Of a stretch of DNA of 15,978 nucleotides, positions 8,137 to 15,247 are shown piece after piece. The translations under genes and the position numbers were made by a program. Source of the DNA: Thermoplasmata archaeon (GTDB taxonomy: Archaea > Thermoplasmatota > Thermoplasmata > Thermoplasmatales > Thermoplasmataceae); contig JAKAAK010000046.1 in the NCBI GenBank assembly GCA_021797025.1, positions 1 to 15,978 on the forward strand, read 5' to 3'. The notes below the pieces were generated by a model. The model was not told where the DNA came from. It saw nothing but the letters and a program-made list of their open reading frames with translations, and did no database searches. The first letter of the stretch is position 1; every line of letters starts with the position of its first letter.

Positions 8137-10431
8137 ATGGGAAAACTTACTGCCCTTATAGTGGGCTATGTATCCGTTACATTTGCTTCGTATGTTGTAC
8201 TTTCAGTTGCTTATTCTCCGCTTATTAACTGGCTCGGTCCATATTTTGGATTTCGTTTCCCGTTTATTCTGGGTATAATATATCTAATTGCCGGATCTCC
8301 ACTCAGGAACACCATTATCCTTGAAACATGGATAGTTCTGGGTGTTATCGTCGGTATTTCCGCCAGAAAGGGACTCCGTGCATGGGGTTCTGCTTCCCTT
8401 ATTTTTACACTAATTACTGCAACTTTCTCCATATTGCTACTGGGAATGCTGGGAATATCATTATTAGGGCACAGCGGTCTAAGCGGGCTTTCCGGCAGTA
8501 TATCAAATGTGACTTCAAGTATATATGCAGCACTTATCTTTGTTCCATATGGAACGAATCTTGCTACAATAGCCATGGAGCCTGTACTCAGGCAGTTAAT
8601 TCCTTTCATATCATCGGCACTGGGTTCTGGAACCGCAAGTACTGGAACAGCAACTTCTGCAGTGGAACCCCTAATTGAGGCAATTGCATATAACGCATTT
8701 GAAAATTATCTTATTTTCGTAATAACATCCATCCTGGTTGGAACCATTTCATACAGGGTATTGCACGGGAATAAGAAAAAGTCAAAGAAGGCTATGGCAG
8801 CAGTTATTGCCATTTTTATTGCATTTTTATTTGTTGCCATGGCGTTCTCCGCGGGTGCAACATCCCAATCCCAGGTAAACGCTGAACCATCGTATAATTC
8901 ACCACTTAAATATATTCCTGCATTCGCAATGGGGGGGCTATTCCCTGTAACAATCAGCAATGGTGCTGCTAAGGTGAATCAGACTTCTGATACTTTATCT
9001 GCAAACATCTCCAACGGTACCAATGAGGCGGGTCTCAGTTTGATAACACCGGATGGAAATCTTTACAATTTCTATGCCATGGAGAATTCAAAAAATAACG
9101 GTAACTGGAATAGTGCCGGTTTGATGTTCGGAAGTGTTGTTATCAGTGCAAATATGACTTCACTGGTGGCAAGGGAATATAATATAAATATCAGTAAATT
9201 TGGGGCTTTCGTACCGGATAATTTTATTATACTGGCATATAACAGTTCAATTCCTAATGGAAATGCTGTTGGTCTATCCACATCCATAGGAACAAGTATG
9301 GGGACATCATTTAGCCATATTATAACACTGAAAAATATTACATTATCAGGATATTCTATAAATGTATACATTTACTCATCATCCGCAGGCAACTCTGTTC
9401 TTAAATCAGGATTTATGAAAGCATTCACAGGCGATTACAGTGGAAGTATTTCATCAATATTTTCAAACAATGAAAGATTAAATAATTACGGTCCGTTTGT
9501 AATGGCATCGGGATACGTTAATGAAAGCATTGCAAATAAGGTATCGGGAATCAGTGCAAATATTAACGGGATGTATTTCACAGCAGGCATGTTCGCTTAT
9601 GAACAATATTTTCATTCATCCGGCACAGCACATACTTATAACCTTTCTGCACTGATGCATTATAATTCAGATATCTCATTCAGTAAATCTTCAACACTGT
9701 CCATACTGGGAATAGGTTACAATAATGGCACAGGAAACATAGGAAGTATTGGCAATTATAAATTCAACATATATACTAACAATGCATCCCTGATTGCAAA
9801 TACCCCGTTGAATACAAGCGGGTCTAGATTTACGGACAGCACTTCATTTAGCCCATCTTCGGTATCTGTATCATTCAATGCCGTTTTCCCCGCCGATATA
9901 AGTTACAGTACATCTGTCACCCATGTTTCATCCAATCAGGTTAAGATAACCGTAAATATTACAAATAACGATAATAATACAGTTACAGAATTCAACGCAT
10001 CACAGGGTGCCTTTGTGAAAAATTATGATAGCCATAACGCATCGAGTTTAATATCAGGTAAATACAGGGAATCGAACATTACTATTTTACCCGGGCATTC
10101 TGCCAATTTCAGCTATATAATGAGTCTGTCAGGAGTGGGAATTTATGTCATCCCCTATACCAATATCTCATATAATTTCCAGGGAAAATCATTCTCTTAT
10201 CAGACCAATTCAACCTATATAACTCAGAACAAACCTGGATACGTTATTGCAATGAATTCCATGATAAATCAGGAAGCTTCCCAGTATTCGTTTCTGGGTA
10301 ATGTCATGTTTACATTTTCCGGTTTTGCCTTATCCGTAATAGATCTGATTCTGATCGCAATAGTGTTACTGGATGTCTTTATAGAAGTAAAGGGTCTGGC
10401 AAAATTAATAGGGGAAAAACGGGGACAATAA
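8137..10431 (+). CDS. Large membrane-anchored surface protein of unrecognised family
   Basis: I do not recognise the family. The 764 residues divide clearly. An N-terminal membrane part has helices near 5-27, 41-58, 60-77, 86-110, ~187-206 and 219-239, plus a weaker hydrophobic stretch ~128-150. A Ser/Thr/Gly/Ala-rich loop lies at ~155-175 and a basic segment NKKKSKKA at ~212-219 marks a cytoplasmic turn. Residues ~242-720 form a Ser/Asn/Thr/Gly-rich, presumably external domain with about twenty N-x-S/T sequons, as expected for heavy N-glycosylation. A subregion ~587-695, with alternating strands and NITNND, resembles a beta-sandwich of the kind found in archaeal surface proteins. One last helix (~724-750) is followed by a short Lys/Glu-rich tail. 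No enzyme motif, cysteine pair or protease triad stands out. A structural, adhesion or envelope role is inference only. Confidence 0.8.
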   Translation: MGKLTALIVGYVSVTFASYVVLSVAYSPLINWLGPYFGFRFPFILGIIYLIAGSPLRNTIILETWIVLGVIVGISARKGLRAWGSASLIFTLITATFSILLLGMLGISLLGHSGLSGLSGSISNVTSSIYAALIFVPYGTNLATIAMEPVLRQLIPFISSALGSGTASTGTATSAVEPLIEAIAYNAFENYLIFVITSILVGTISYRVLHGNKKKSKKAMAAVIAIFIAFLFVAMAFSAGATSQSQVNAEPSYNSPLKYIPAFAMGGLFPVTISNGAAKVNQTSDTLSANISNGTNEAGLSLITPDGNLYNFYAMENSKNNGNWNSAGLMFGSVVISANMTSLVAREYNINISKFGAFVPDNFIILAYNSSIPNGNAVGLSTSIGTSMGTSFSHIITLKNITLSGYSINVYIYSSSAGNSVLKSGFMKAFTGDYSGSISSIFSNNERLNNYGPFVMASGYVNESIANKVSGISANINGMYFTAGMFAYEQYFHSSGTAHTYNLSALMHYNSDISFSKSSTLSILGIGYNNGTGNIGSIGNYKFNIYTNNASLIANTPLNTSGSRFTDSTSFSPSSVSVSFNAVFPADISYSTSVTHVSSNQVKITVNITNNDNNTVTEFNASQGAFVKNYDSHNASSLISGKYRESNITILPGHSANFSYIMSLSGVGIYVIPYTNISYNFQGKSFSYQTNSTYITQNKPGYVIAMNSMINQEASQYSFLGNVMFTFSGFALSVIDLILIAIVLLDVFIEVKGLAKLIGEKRGQ

Positions 10432-10473
10432 ATTCCTGAATAATATTTAACAATTTATTGCTAATGGTTTATT

Positions 10474-10502
10474 TTATAATTCATTCTCTAATTATAATTT
10501 TT
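10474..10502 (+). terminator. Possible terminator after the membrane protein gene
   Basis: TTATAATT (10474-10481) and AATTATAA (10490-10497) form a perfect 8-bp stem with an 8-nt loop. Five T follow on the plus strand (10498-10502), 42 bp after the stop codon. Archaeal RNA polymerase stops mainly on T-tracts, so the A/T-only hairpin may be incidental. Confidence 0.35.
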
Positions 10503-10523
10503 ACATTGATATGAAACTATTAA

Positions 10524-10544
10524 AAAATTTTATAATAAAATTTT
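10524..10544. repeat. 21-bp A/T-only inverted repeat in the 227-bp gap before the glycosyltransferase
   Basis: AAAATTTTA, a 3-base centre TAA, then TAAAATTTT: 9-bp perfect arms. It lies ~115 bp upstream of the glycosyltransferase start. Such a site could bind a regulator or nucleoid protein, or be simple A/T-rich drift. The gap 10432-10658 holds no supported gene, only this repeat, the possible terminator, a short direct repeat and a promoter. Confidence 0.45.
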
Positions 10545-10546
10545 CC

Positions 10547-10594
10547 ATGGTAAGTCATGTAACATTCTTGATTGGACATACGATGGTAAATCAT
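10547..10594 (+). repeat. Pair of 12-bp direct repeats, ATGGTAARTCAT
   Basis: ATGGTAAGTCAT at 10547-10558 and ATGGTAAATCAT at 10583-10594 differ by one base and start 36 bp apart. They lie between the 21-bp inverted repeat and the glycosyltransferase promoter. They could be paired binding sites; nothing further is shown. Confidence 0.35.
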
Positions 10595-10627
10595 CTCCAG
10601 AGCATTTTGCTATTTTATTCAATAATA

Positions 10628-10639
10628 ATATTTATTTAG
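10628..10639 (+). promoter_or_regulatory. Probable TATA box of the glycosyltransferase gene
   Basis: ATATTTATTTAG, centred ~26 nt before the GTG at 10659. No Shine-Dalgarno sequence precedes that GTG. This supports a leaderless message and hence the GTG as true start. Confidence 0.55.
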
Positions 10640-10658
10640 TGGTAAAACATTATTATAA

Positions 10659-11891
10659 GTGAAATTTATCATCATATATCTTGCACTTCTTGCTGTAACC
10701 ATAATATCATTCACATATTATATTTTAAATACATATTATTCAACATTTTATATTAAGGGTGAAAGGGTAGAAGGTGTAGAAACCTCCCATGCCACTATTA
10801 TAATTCCTGTTTACAAGGAAGACATTGAAGTGTTCAGACAGGTTATAGTATCAATCAAATTGCAGGGAGCTCCATTTATCGTTGTTGGTGATTCCAGCCT
10901 TGAGCCATATAAAACAATAACTGAGGAGAATGGCGGTAGGTTTATACATCTTATGGAACGGGGAGGGAAAAAGAATGCCCTGGTTCAGGGATTAAAGGAA
11001 GTAAACACTGAATACGTAATGTTCGTTGACAGCGATACCATAATTCCTGCAGACACCGTGAAAAGCATGCTATCATATTTCGCTGAGGGCATTGCAGGTG
11101 TGGGTGTAAATATTCATATTAAAAATAATGGAACCTCTGTGTCATACGCTTCTGAATTCATCGAAAGATTGACAGAAATGATCTCTAAATCGCTGTCAAG
11201 GCATGGCAATGTCTACGTACTGGATGGCAGATGTGCAGCCTATAAAACTGAAATAATAAAGCCATTTATGCTCTCAGACGATTTCCTGAACAAAAAATTA
11301 CTGGGTAAAAAAGTCATGCTTGGAGATGATATGCTTCTCACAAGTTACCTCATTAAAAATAAATATAAAATGGTGAAGGACTATGATATTACGGTGGAAA
11401 CAGAGCCACAGCAGGGTGTTAAAAAATTTATCAATCAGCAGATAAGATGGTCCAGGCGTGGATGGTATTTCTTCTTCAAGAATATGAGTGATGGAACAGC
11501 CAAAAACGGTGGAAAATTATACACATTTGAAATGATGTATATATATCTCATACCCATAATAGGATTTATACTGTTTTTGTTCAGGGCAATGTTTTTCTTA
11601 CATATTCTCGGCCATCTTGATTACCTGAGCATTACCAGCGTCTCTCATTTTGTAATGTACAGATTTTTCCATTATCATCCCAGATATTTCATCGGATTTT
11701 TAATCAACGGAATTATGTACGGCCTGGGTGCAGTAGGTGATGTAATATTTGTTGGTGCCATAGCACTTAACATACCCAGGGAAAGGCTCAGGACACTTGT
11801 ATACGGTGCAATCGGTTTAGGTGTTCTCTTCTTTGTTAATTTATACGGTCTTGCAACATTCTGGAAGCAATCCGGATGGCTGACCAGATAA
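10659..11891 (+). CDS. Membrane GT2 glycosyltransferase, hyaluronan/cellulose-synthase type
   Basis: A processive-type family 2 glycosyltransferase, likely using a UDP-sugar at the inner face of the membrane. The 410 residues show one N-terminal helix (~3-23), a GT-A catalytic domain with IIIPVYKED (~47-55), the nucleotide-sugar DSD at 124-126, the acceptor-site GDD at 222-224, and Q-x-x-R-W (Q260 to W264 in QQIRWSRRGW). Three to four C-terminal helices follow (~290-315, ~345-368, ~378-398). DSD, GDD and QxxRW together mark the NodC / hyaluronan synthase / cellulose synthase group, which both polymerise and export a glycan; shorter-chain or single-sugar transfer cannot be excluded. The start is GTG. 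It follows the large surface protein on the same strand but has its own promoter. Its 3' end lies 9 bp from the convergent hydroxyacid enzyme, with a T-rich TTTTATTATCACTTTTT junction. Confidence 0.9.
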   Translation: MKFIIIYLALLAVTIISFTYYILNTYYSTFYIKGERVEGVETSHATIIIPVYKEDIEVFRQVIVSIKLQGAPFIVVGDSSLEPYKTITEENGGRFIHLMERGGKKNALVQGLKEVNTEYVMFVDSDTIIPADTVKSMLSYFAEGIAGVGVNIHIKNNGTSVSYASEFIERLTEMISKSLSRHGNVYVLDGRCAAYKTEIIKPFMLSDDFLNKKLLGKKVMLGDDMLLTSYLIKNKYKMVKDYDITVETEPQQGVKKFINQQIRWSRRGWYFFFKNMSDGTAKNGGKLYTFEMMYIYLIPIIGFILFLFRAMFFLHILGHLDYLSITSVSHFVMYRFFHYHPRYFIGFLINGIMYGLGAVGDVIFVGAIALNIPRERLRTLVYGAIGLGVLFFVNLYGLATFWKQSGWLTR

Positions 11892-11910
11892 ATTTTATTA
11901 TCACTTTTTA
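11892..11910. terminator. Shared T-rich convergent gene end
   Basis: The glycosyltransferase (plus) and hydroxyacid enzyme (minus) stop codons are 9 bp apart. The plus strand has TTTT and then TTTTT across the junction, which could end the plus transcript; the minus strand has fewer T. Partly overlapping 3' ends are likely. Confidence 0.3.
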
Positions 11911-13058
11911 AAAATCATGCGCCTGCTCAGGGATGTTATGGATTCATAACCGGCAAGTGCCATCTGAAGATCTAACTCAGCCTTTAATTCACCTATGTAT
12001 CTTTCTACGCCCCTCTGTCCTGCGACGGCCATAGCATAACAGTAAGGTCTTCCAATAAGAACCCCATCTGCGCCCAGTGCAAGAGCCTTCATGGCATCCG
12101 ATCCGTGCCTTATTCCACTGTCAAAAAGAACAGTGCAGCTTATATTTCTGTTATCAGTAATTTCATCCAGTGCCTCAATTGTAGAAATGGCACCATCTAC
12201 CTGCCTCCCACCGTGGTTGGATATCACCACTCCGTCAGCGCCGTATTTTATTGCTGCATTGACATCATCATATGATGATATGCCCTTAATGATCACCGGA
12301 AGTTCTGTCCAGCTTCTGATTTTCCTGAAATCGCTCCATGAAAATGCTGGATTGACATAAACCATTAAAAATTCTTCTATTGCTGAATTCATATCCTCCT
12401 CAGGGGGTTTATCCAGGCGTTTTCTGAACTCTGGATCAGAAATGTAATTTGCTATTCCCTCACCCTGTAAAAATGGAAGATATGCATTTTTAAGATCCTG
12501 TTCCCTCCATCCCAGCATGGTGGTATCCACTGTCACAACTATGGCCTGGTAACCGGATCTTTCGGCTCTCTTTACCATGCTCCTCATTACATTTTCGTCT
12601 TTGCCGGGATAAAGCTGGAACCATTTTTCACTTTCCGGATATTTCTTTGCTATATCCTCCATGTTAACAGAGGATACTGTGCTGAGAATATACGGGACAT
12701 CCATGGCAGAGGCTGCCCCTGCACTGGCGTATTCCGCATCCTTATGTATTATGGACTGTACTCCGATGGGGGCAATGATAAATGGAGAATCATGTTTCCT
12801 GCCGAAAAGAGAAATTTCCTGGTTCCTGCCATCAACATTGCGTAAATATCTGGGTCTTATCCTGTAACGGGAGAATGCCCTGATATTTTCCATCATTGTA
12901 TCCTCACTTCCAGCTGCACCTTCCACGTATCCCCACGGGCCATCTTTTAATATCTTTCTTGCCGCTTGTCTCCATTCCTCAATGGATACCGGAAGGTCTG
13001 AATTTTCGTCCATCCCTGTGTAAACCTTCAATTGAAAATCGAGTCCGAACTGTGTCAT
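11901..13058 (-). CDS. FMN-dependent 2-hydroxyacid oxidase/dehydrogenase, lactate 2-monooxygenase-like
   Basis: Oxidises an L-2-hydroxyacid such as lactate using FMN; products depend on whether it acts as dehydrogenase, oxidase or monooxygenase. The 385 residues show GYVEGAAGSEDTMMENIRAF (~43-62), the FMN-site APIGVQ (~96-101), WFQLYPG (~146-152), TVDTTMLGWREQDL (~176-189), flavin lysine in VIIKGI (Lys258), and SNHGGRQVDG with catalytic His282 and Arg285, then DSGIRHGSDAMKALALGAD and LIGRPY. The run GWREQDLKNAYLPFLQGEGIANY and the N-terminal FGLDFQLKVYTG resemble lactate 2-monooxygenases more than plain LldD. An upstream in-frame ATG at 13112 is rejected because it precedes the TATA box; the ATG at 13058 keeps the family's N-terminus. 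It is a single gene, with an inverted repeat at its promoter. No respiratory partner gene is adjacent. Confidence 0.88.
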   Translation of the reverse strand: MTQFGLDFQLKVYTGMDENSDLPVSIEEWRQAARKILKDGPWGYVEGAAGSEDTMMENIRAFSRYRIRPRYLRNVDGRNQEISLFGRKHDSPFIIAPIGVQSIIHKDAEYASAGAASAMDVPYILSTVSSVNMEDIAKKYPESEKWFQLYPGKDENVMRSMVKRAERSGYQAIVVTVDTTMLGWREQDLKNAYLPFLQGEGIANYISDPEFRKRLDKPPEEDMNSAIEEFLMVYVNPAFSWSDFRKIRSWTELPVIIKGISSYDDVNAAIKYGADGVVISNHGGRQVDGAISTIEALDEITDNRNISCTVLFDSGIRHGSDAMKALALGADGVLIGRPYCYAMAVAGQRGVERYIGELKAELDLQMALAGYESITSLSRRMIFKK

Positions 13059-13076
13059 CAATATCCCGCAATTATA

Positions 13077-13091
13077 ATACAGTAACTGTAT
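13077..13091. promoter_or_regulatory. Candidate operator: 15-bp perfect inverted repeat
   Basis: ATACAGT-A-ACTGTAT: 7-bp arms around one central base. It lies immediately downstream of, and overlaps, the probable TATA box, between it and the start codon, where a bound protein would block initiation. Repression is inferred from position only. Confidence 0.55.
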
Positions 13092-13096
13092 ATAAG
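13088..13096 (-). promoter_or_regulatory. Probable TATA box of the hydroxyacid enzyme gene
   Basis: On the minus strand it reads CTTATATAC, centred ~34 nt before the ATG at 13058. This predicts a leader of about 8 nt. It excludes the in-frame ATG at 13112, which would not be transcribed from here. Confidence 0.55.
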
Positions 13097-13117
13097 TATT
13101 GGTCAGATACAATTTAT

Positions 13118-13951
13118 CTAAAATAGGGTTCCATACTTTCTGGAAATTTCATATTTCCATTCATCCCTTTCCAGGATACATGAAACTCCGTGATTCCTGC
13201 ATATTCTTATAATATGGGAATTAAGCCGTTCCCACCAGTCAGGGTCTGTTCTTCTGTATCCCGTGCCTAGCATATACGGCAATGTTCCCTTAAAATCCTG
13301 GAACGAATCATATATAATTCTTATATCATTTGCCTCACAGAATTCAATTATCTTTTCTATATCATCGAGATCATCATTGATATCCTGTATCAAGGGACCA
13401 AGATAGAGCCATGTATTTATGCCATTGATTGAAAGTCTTTTCAGCGCATTAAGGCGCTTCTCAGGTGCAGGGGCATGTGGTTCAATTATCCTTGATATGG
13501 AAGATTTCATAGAGGTTACTGTAATCCCCACATCTAAATTTTTTCTATATTTTTGCAGCACTATCATGTCCTTTAAAATCAAAGGGGATTTGGTCTGTAC
13601 AGTAACATAAAAACCATTTCTGCAGAGAATATCAATTGCATCCGGCATTATTCTGTATTTCATTTCAATATACTGGTAAGGGTCTGTAATAGTTGAAACC
13701 CCAACAATGCCCTTTTTATAAGTCCTGGCTTCCCTTTCCAGCAAATTAATAATATTGGTCCTTACCATAATGGTGCTTCCCCAGTTTTGAGAAGCTTCAG
13801 CAGGTGTCATATCAATAGCATAGCAGTATTTACATCCGTGAAAACATCCGAGATATGGATTGAAGGCATAATCGAGTTCCCTCATTCCCGATTTTCCAAG
13901 GGCATGTTTTGCCTCAATCTCTATAACTTTTGTGCTCTTATTCATATTCAT
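13118..13951 (-). CDS. Radical SAM protein, SplB-like (DNA repair photolyase-like family)
   Basis: Binds a 4Fe-4S cluster and splits S-adenosylmethionine to make a radical; relatives include spore photoproduct lyase, but most SplB-like proteins (COG1533) have no known reaction. The 277 residues have the cluster motif C36-x3-C40-x2-C43 in NPYLGCFHGCKYCYA, then VGVSTITDPYQYIE (~82-95), VTVQTKSPLILKD (~117-129), VGITVTS and IIEPHAPAPEKRLNALKRL (~154-172), all typical of the family. C-terminal WWERLNSHI is also family-like. In-frame sequence extends to an ATG at 14008, but that would overlap the upstream gene by 58 bp. The ATG at 13951 shares one base with the upstream stop (TGATG), the likely coupled start; a second ATG is at 13945. 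It forms an operon with the Nre gene, which points to nucleic-acid repair or damage signalling. Confidence 0.88.
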   Translation of the reverse strand: MNMNKSTKVIEIEAKHALGKSGMRELDYAFNPYLGCFHGCKYCYAIDMTPAEASQNWGSTIMVRTNIINLLEREARTYKKGIVGVSTITDPYQYIEMKYRIMPDAIDILCRNGFYVTVQTKSPLILKDMIVLQKYRKNLDVGITVTSMKSSISRIIEPHAPAPEKRLNALKRLSINGINTWLYLGPLIQDINDDLDDIEKIIEFCEANDIRIIYDSFQDFKGTLPYMLGTGYRRTDPDWWERLNSHIIRICRNHGVSCILERDEWKYEISRKYGTLF

Positions 13952-15180
13952 CAGTAATAATCCAGGTTTGATACAAGATATTTTATATTGTTTGACTTTG
14001 CTTTCCACGCCTTTATATCCACCGCTGTAAATTTCGAAACATATTTTATTGCATCATATATTGTGTCAAATTTCTCAGGGGTTATCTTTAACAATTCCCT
14101 GATATTTTCCCTCACATACCAGACACCAACAGGAAGATTGAATCCGGGATATATTTCTCTCCAGAGCATTGCTGAACCTGTTTTCTTCATCTGCCTGAAT
14201 TTTTCTGCAACGGCAAGCCTGGAAGAATAATAACATCCGCCTATTTCAGGATAGGTTTTCCTTCCGTGGTAACCCTCATAATCAAGCTCAATTTCAACTG
14301 AATCACCGAAGCTATTCCAGGCACTTCCGGGGAACCATGATTCACCCCATTCGAACATCCACTGCCCTGGTGCCAGTATTGCAATAAAGAGGTTCCCCTC
14401 AGTTTTTCTTACATACACCTCATAACTGTCAATTTCCCTGTAATCCTTGATTTCTTCTACCAGACTATCTGATATTGACTTATCAGTTGCTGTTATTGAC
14501 CATCTGGTGGGAACAATCCTTCTCTTCTTGCCGGTACCCAGCGATCCTGCACTCAGGGCTTTAGATATGCCGTTAATTCCCATTCCCTTACGGTATAGAT
14601 CCATCACACCATCCGAGGCCTTCAAATCTCTGTCATAATATATTTTCTCAATTCTATTGTCTATATGGTAATTCCCGTATTTTATACTCTTCAGGGGAGA
14701 TGATGGGCCCATTGGTGTTATGTTCTCATCAAGGACAACGTTGTCCCTGAAAGATTTTTCCACCGTCATTTCAACATCTACCGGTGTCGATGATAATGAG
14801 CTTACCTGTATTTCCTGTAGACGATAATCAGGGTTTGCAGCATCGTCTACTGAAATTTTGATGCCTCCACGGAGTAATGAGAGCCTGCTGGATATAAAAT
14901 CATTGAGATCCAGTGAAAGCCATTTTGATTCGTCCTCCAGATATCCTGTATCACCTGAAAATGGTGGTGTGGACGGGTATATATTGATTTTTGGATAACC
15001 GTATCTACCCACAAAGAGGGATGGCGGTGATGATCCTGCTATGGAATTTCCGCTGAAATTGTAAACCTTCTTGACCTTATCTACTATGGAGACCGGGCAG
15101 TAAGAAAGCCCGCATAACATCTTGGCACCACGGCATTTTACGCATAAAGAAGGCGGAATTTTTATAATTTTACCGGGCAT
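13951..15180 (-). CDS. Nre-family archaeal DNA repair protein
   Basis: Nre proteins are archaea-specific and, in published haloarchaeal and Archaeoglobus work, linked to DNA-damage resistance and, for NreA, to PCNA binding. The 409 residues start with a four-cysteine motif (Cys13, Cys16, Cys23, Cys28 in CVKCRGAKMLCGLSYCP), a likely metal site. The family block GSSPPSLFVGRYGYPKINIYP (~49-69) and FSGDTGYLEDESKW (~74-87) follows. Further conserved-looking parts are RRIVPTRWSITATDKSIS (~240-257) and WREIYPGFNLPVGVWYVREN (~343-362). The C-terminus ends in NLDYY: aromatic residues as in a PCNA-interacting peptide, but lacking the usual Gln and hydrophobic positions. The start ATG is leaderless-type. 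It is the first gene of a pair with the SplB-like protein. Confidence 0.87.
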   Translation of the reverse strand: MPGKIIKIPPSLCVKCRGAKMLCGLSYCPVSIVDKVKKVYNFSGNSIAGSSPPSLFVGRYGYPKINIYPSTPPFSGDTGYLEDESKWLSLDLNDFISSRLSLLRGGIKISVDDAANPDYRLQEIQVSSLSSTPVDVEMTVEKSFRDNVVLDENITPMGPSSPLKSIKYGNYHIDNRIEKIYYDRDLKASDGVMDLYRKGMGINGISKALSAGSLGTGKKRRIVPTRWSITATDKSISDSLVEEIKDYREIDSYEVYVRKTEGNLFIAILAPGQWMFEWGESWFPGSAWNSFGDSVEIELDYEGYHGRKTYPEIGGCYYSSRLAVAEKFRQMKKTGSAMLWREIYPGFNLPVGVWYVRENIRELLKITPEKFDTIYDAIKYVSKFTAVDIKAWKAKSNNIKYLVSNLDYY

Positions 15181-15198
15181 ATATATTCAATCCATTCT

Positions 15199-15211
15199 CA
15201 TATATTAATTA
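15199..15211 (-). promoter_or_regulatory. Probable TATA box of the Nre / radical SAM operon
   Basis: On the minus strand it reads AATTAATATATGA, centred ~25 nt before the ATG at 15180. This implies a leaderless message, separate from the regulator gene whose stop is 67 bp upstream. Confidence 0.55.
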
Positions 15212-15247
15212 TTTCAAAAATCATAAACAAGGTAAATTATTTCTATT

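Noticed and set aside
8211..8609. 132-codon open frame on the minus strand opposite the membrane protein gene
   Set aside because: The plus frame gives a coherent membrane protein with its own promoter; the antisense frame has no recognisable motif, promoter or ribosome site and ends inside the same gene.
10547..10639. Possible 30-residue plus-strand reading frame beginning ATGGTAAGTCAT
   Set aside because: No Shine-Dalgarno sequence, and the nearest TATA-like element is too close to its ATG; its end overlaps the glycosyltransferase TATA box. Not supported as a gene.
13059..13112. 18-residue N-terminal extension of the hydroxyacid enzyme
   Set aside because: The extension starts upstream of the TATA box and lies across the inverted repeat; the family's N-terminal block begins only after the ATG at 13058.
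13952..14008. 19-residue N-terminal extension of the radical SAM protein
   Set aside because: It would overlap the Nre coding region by 58 bp and adds no family motif; TGATG at 13953-13949 is a better coupled start.
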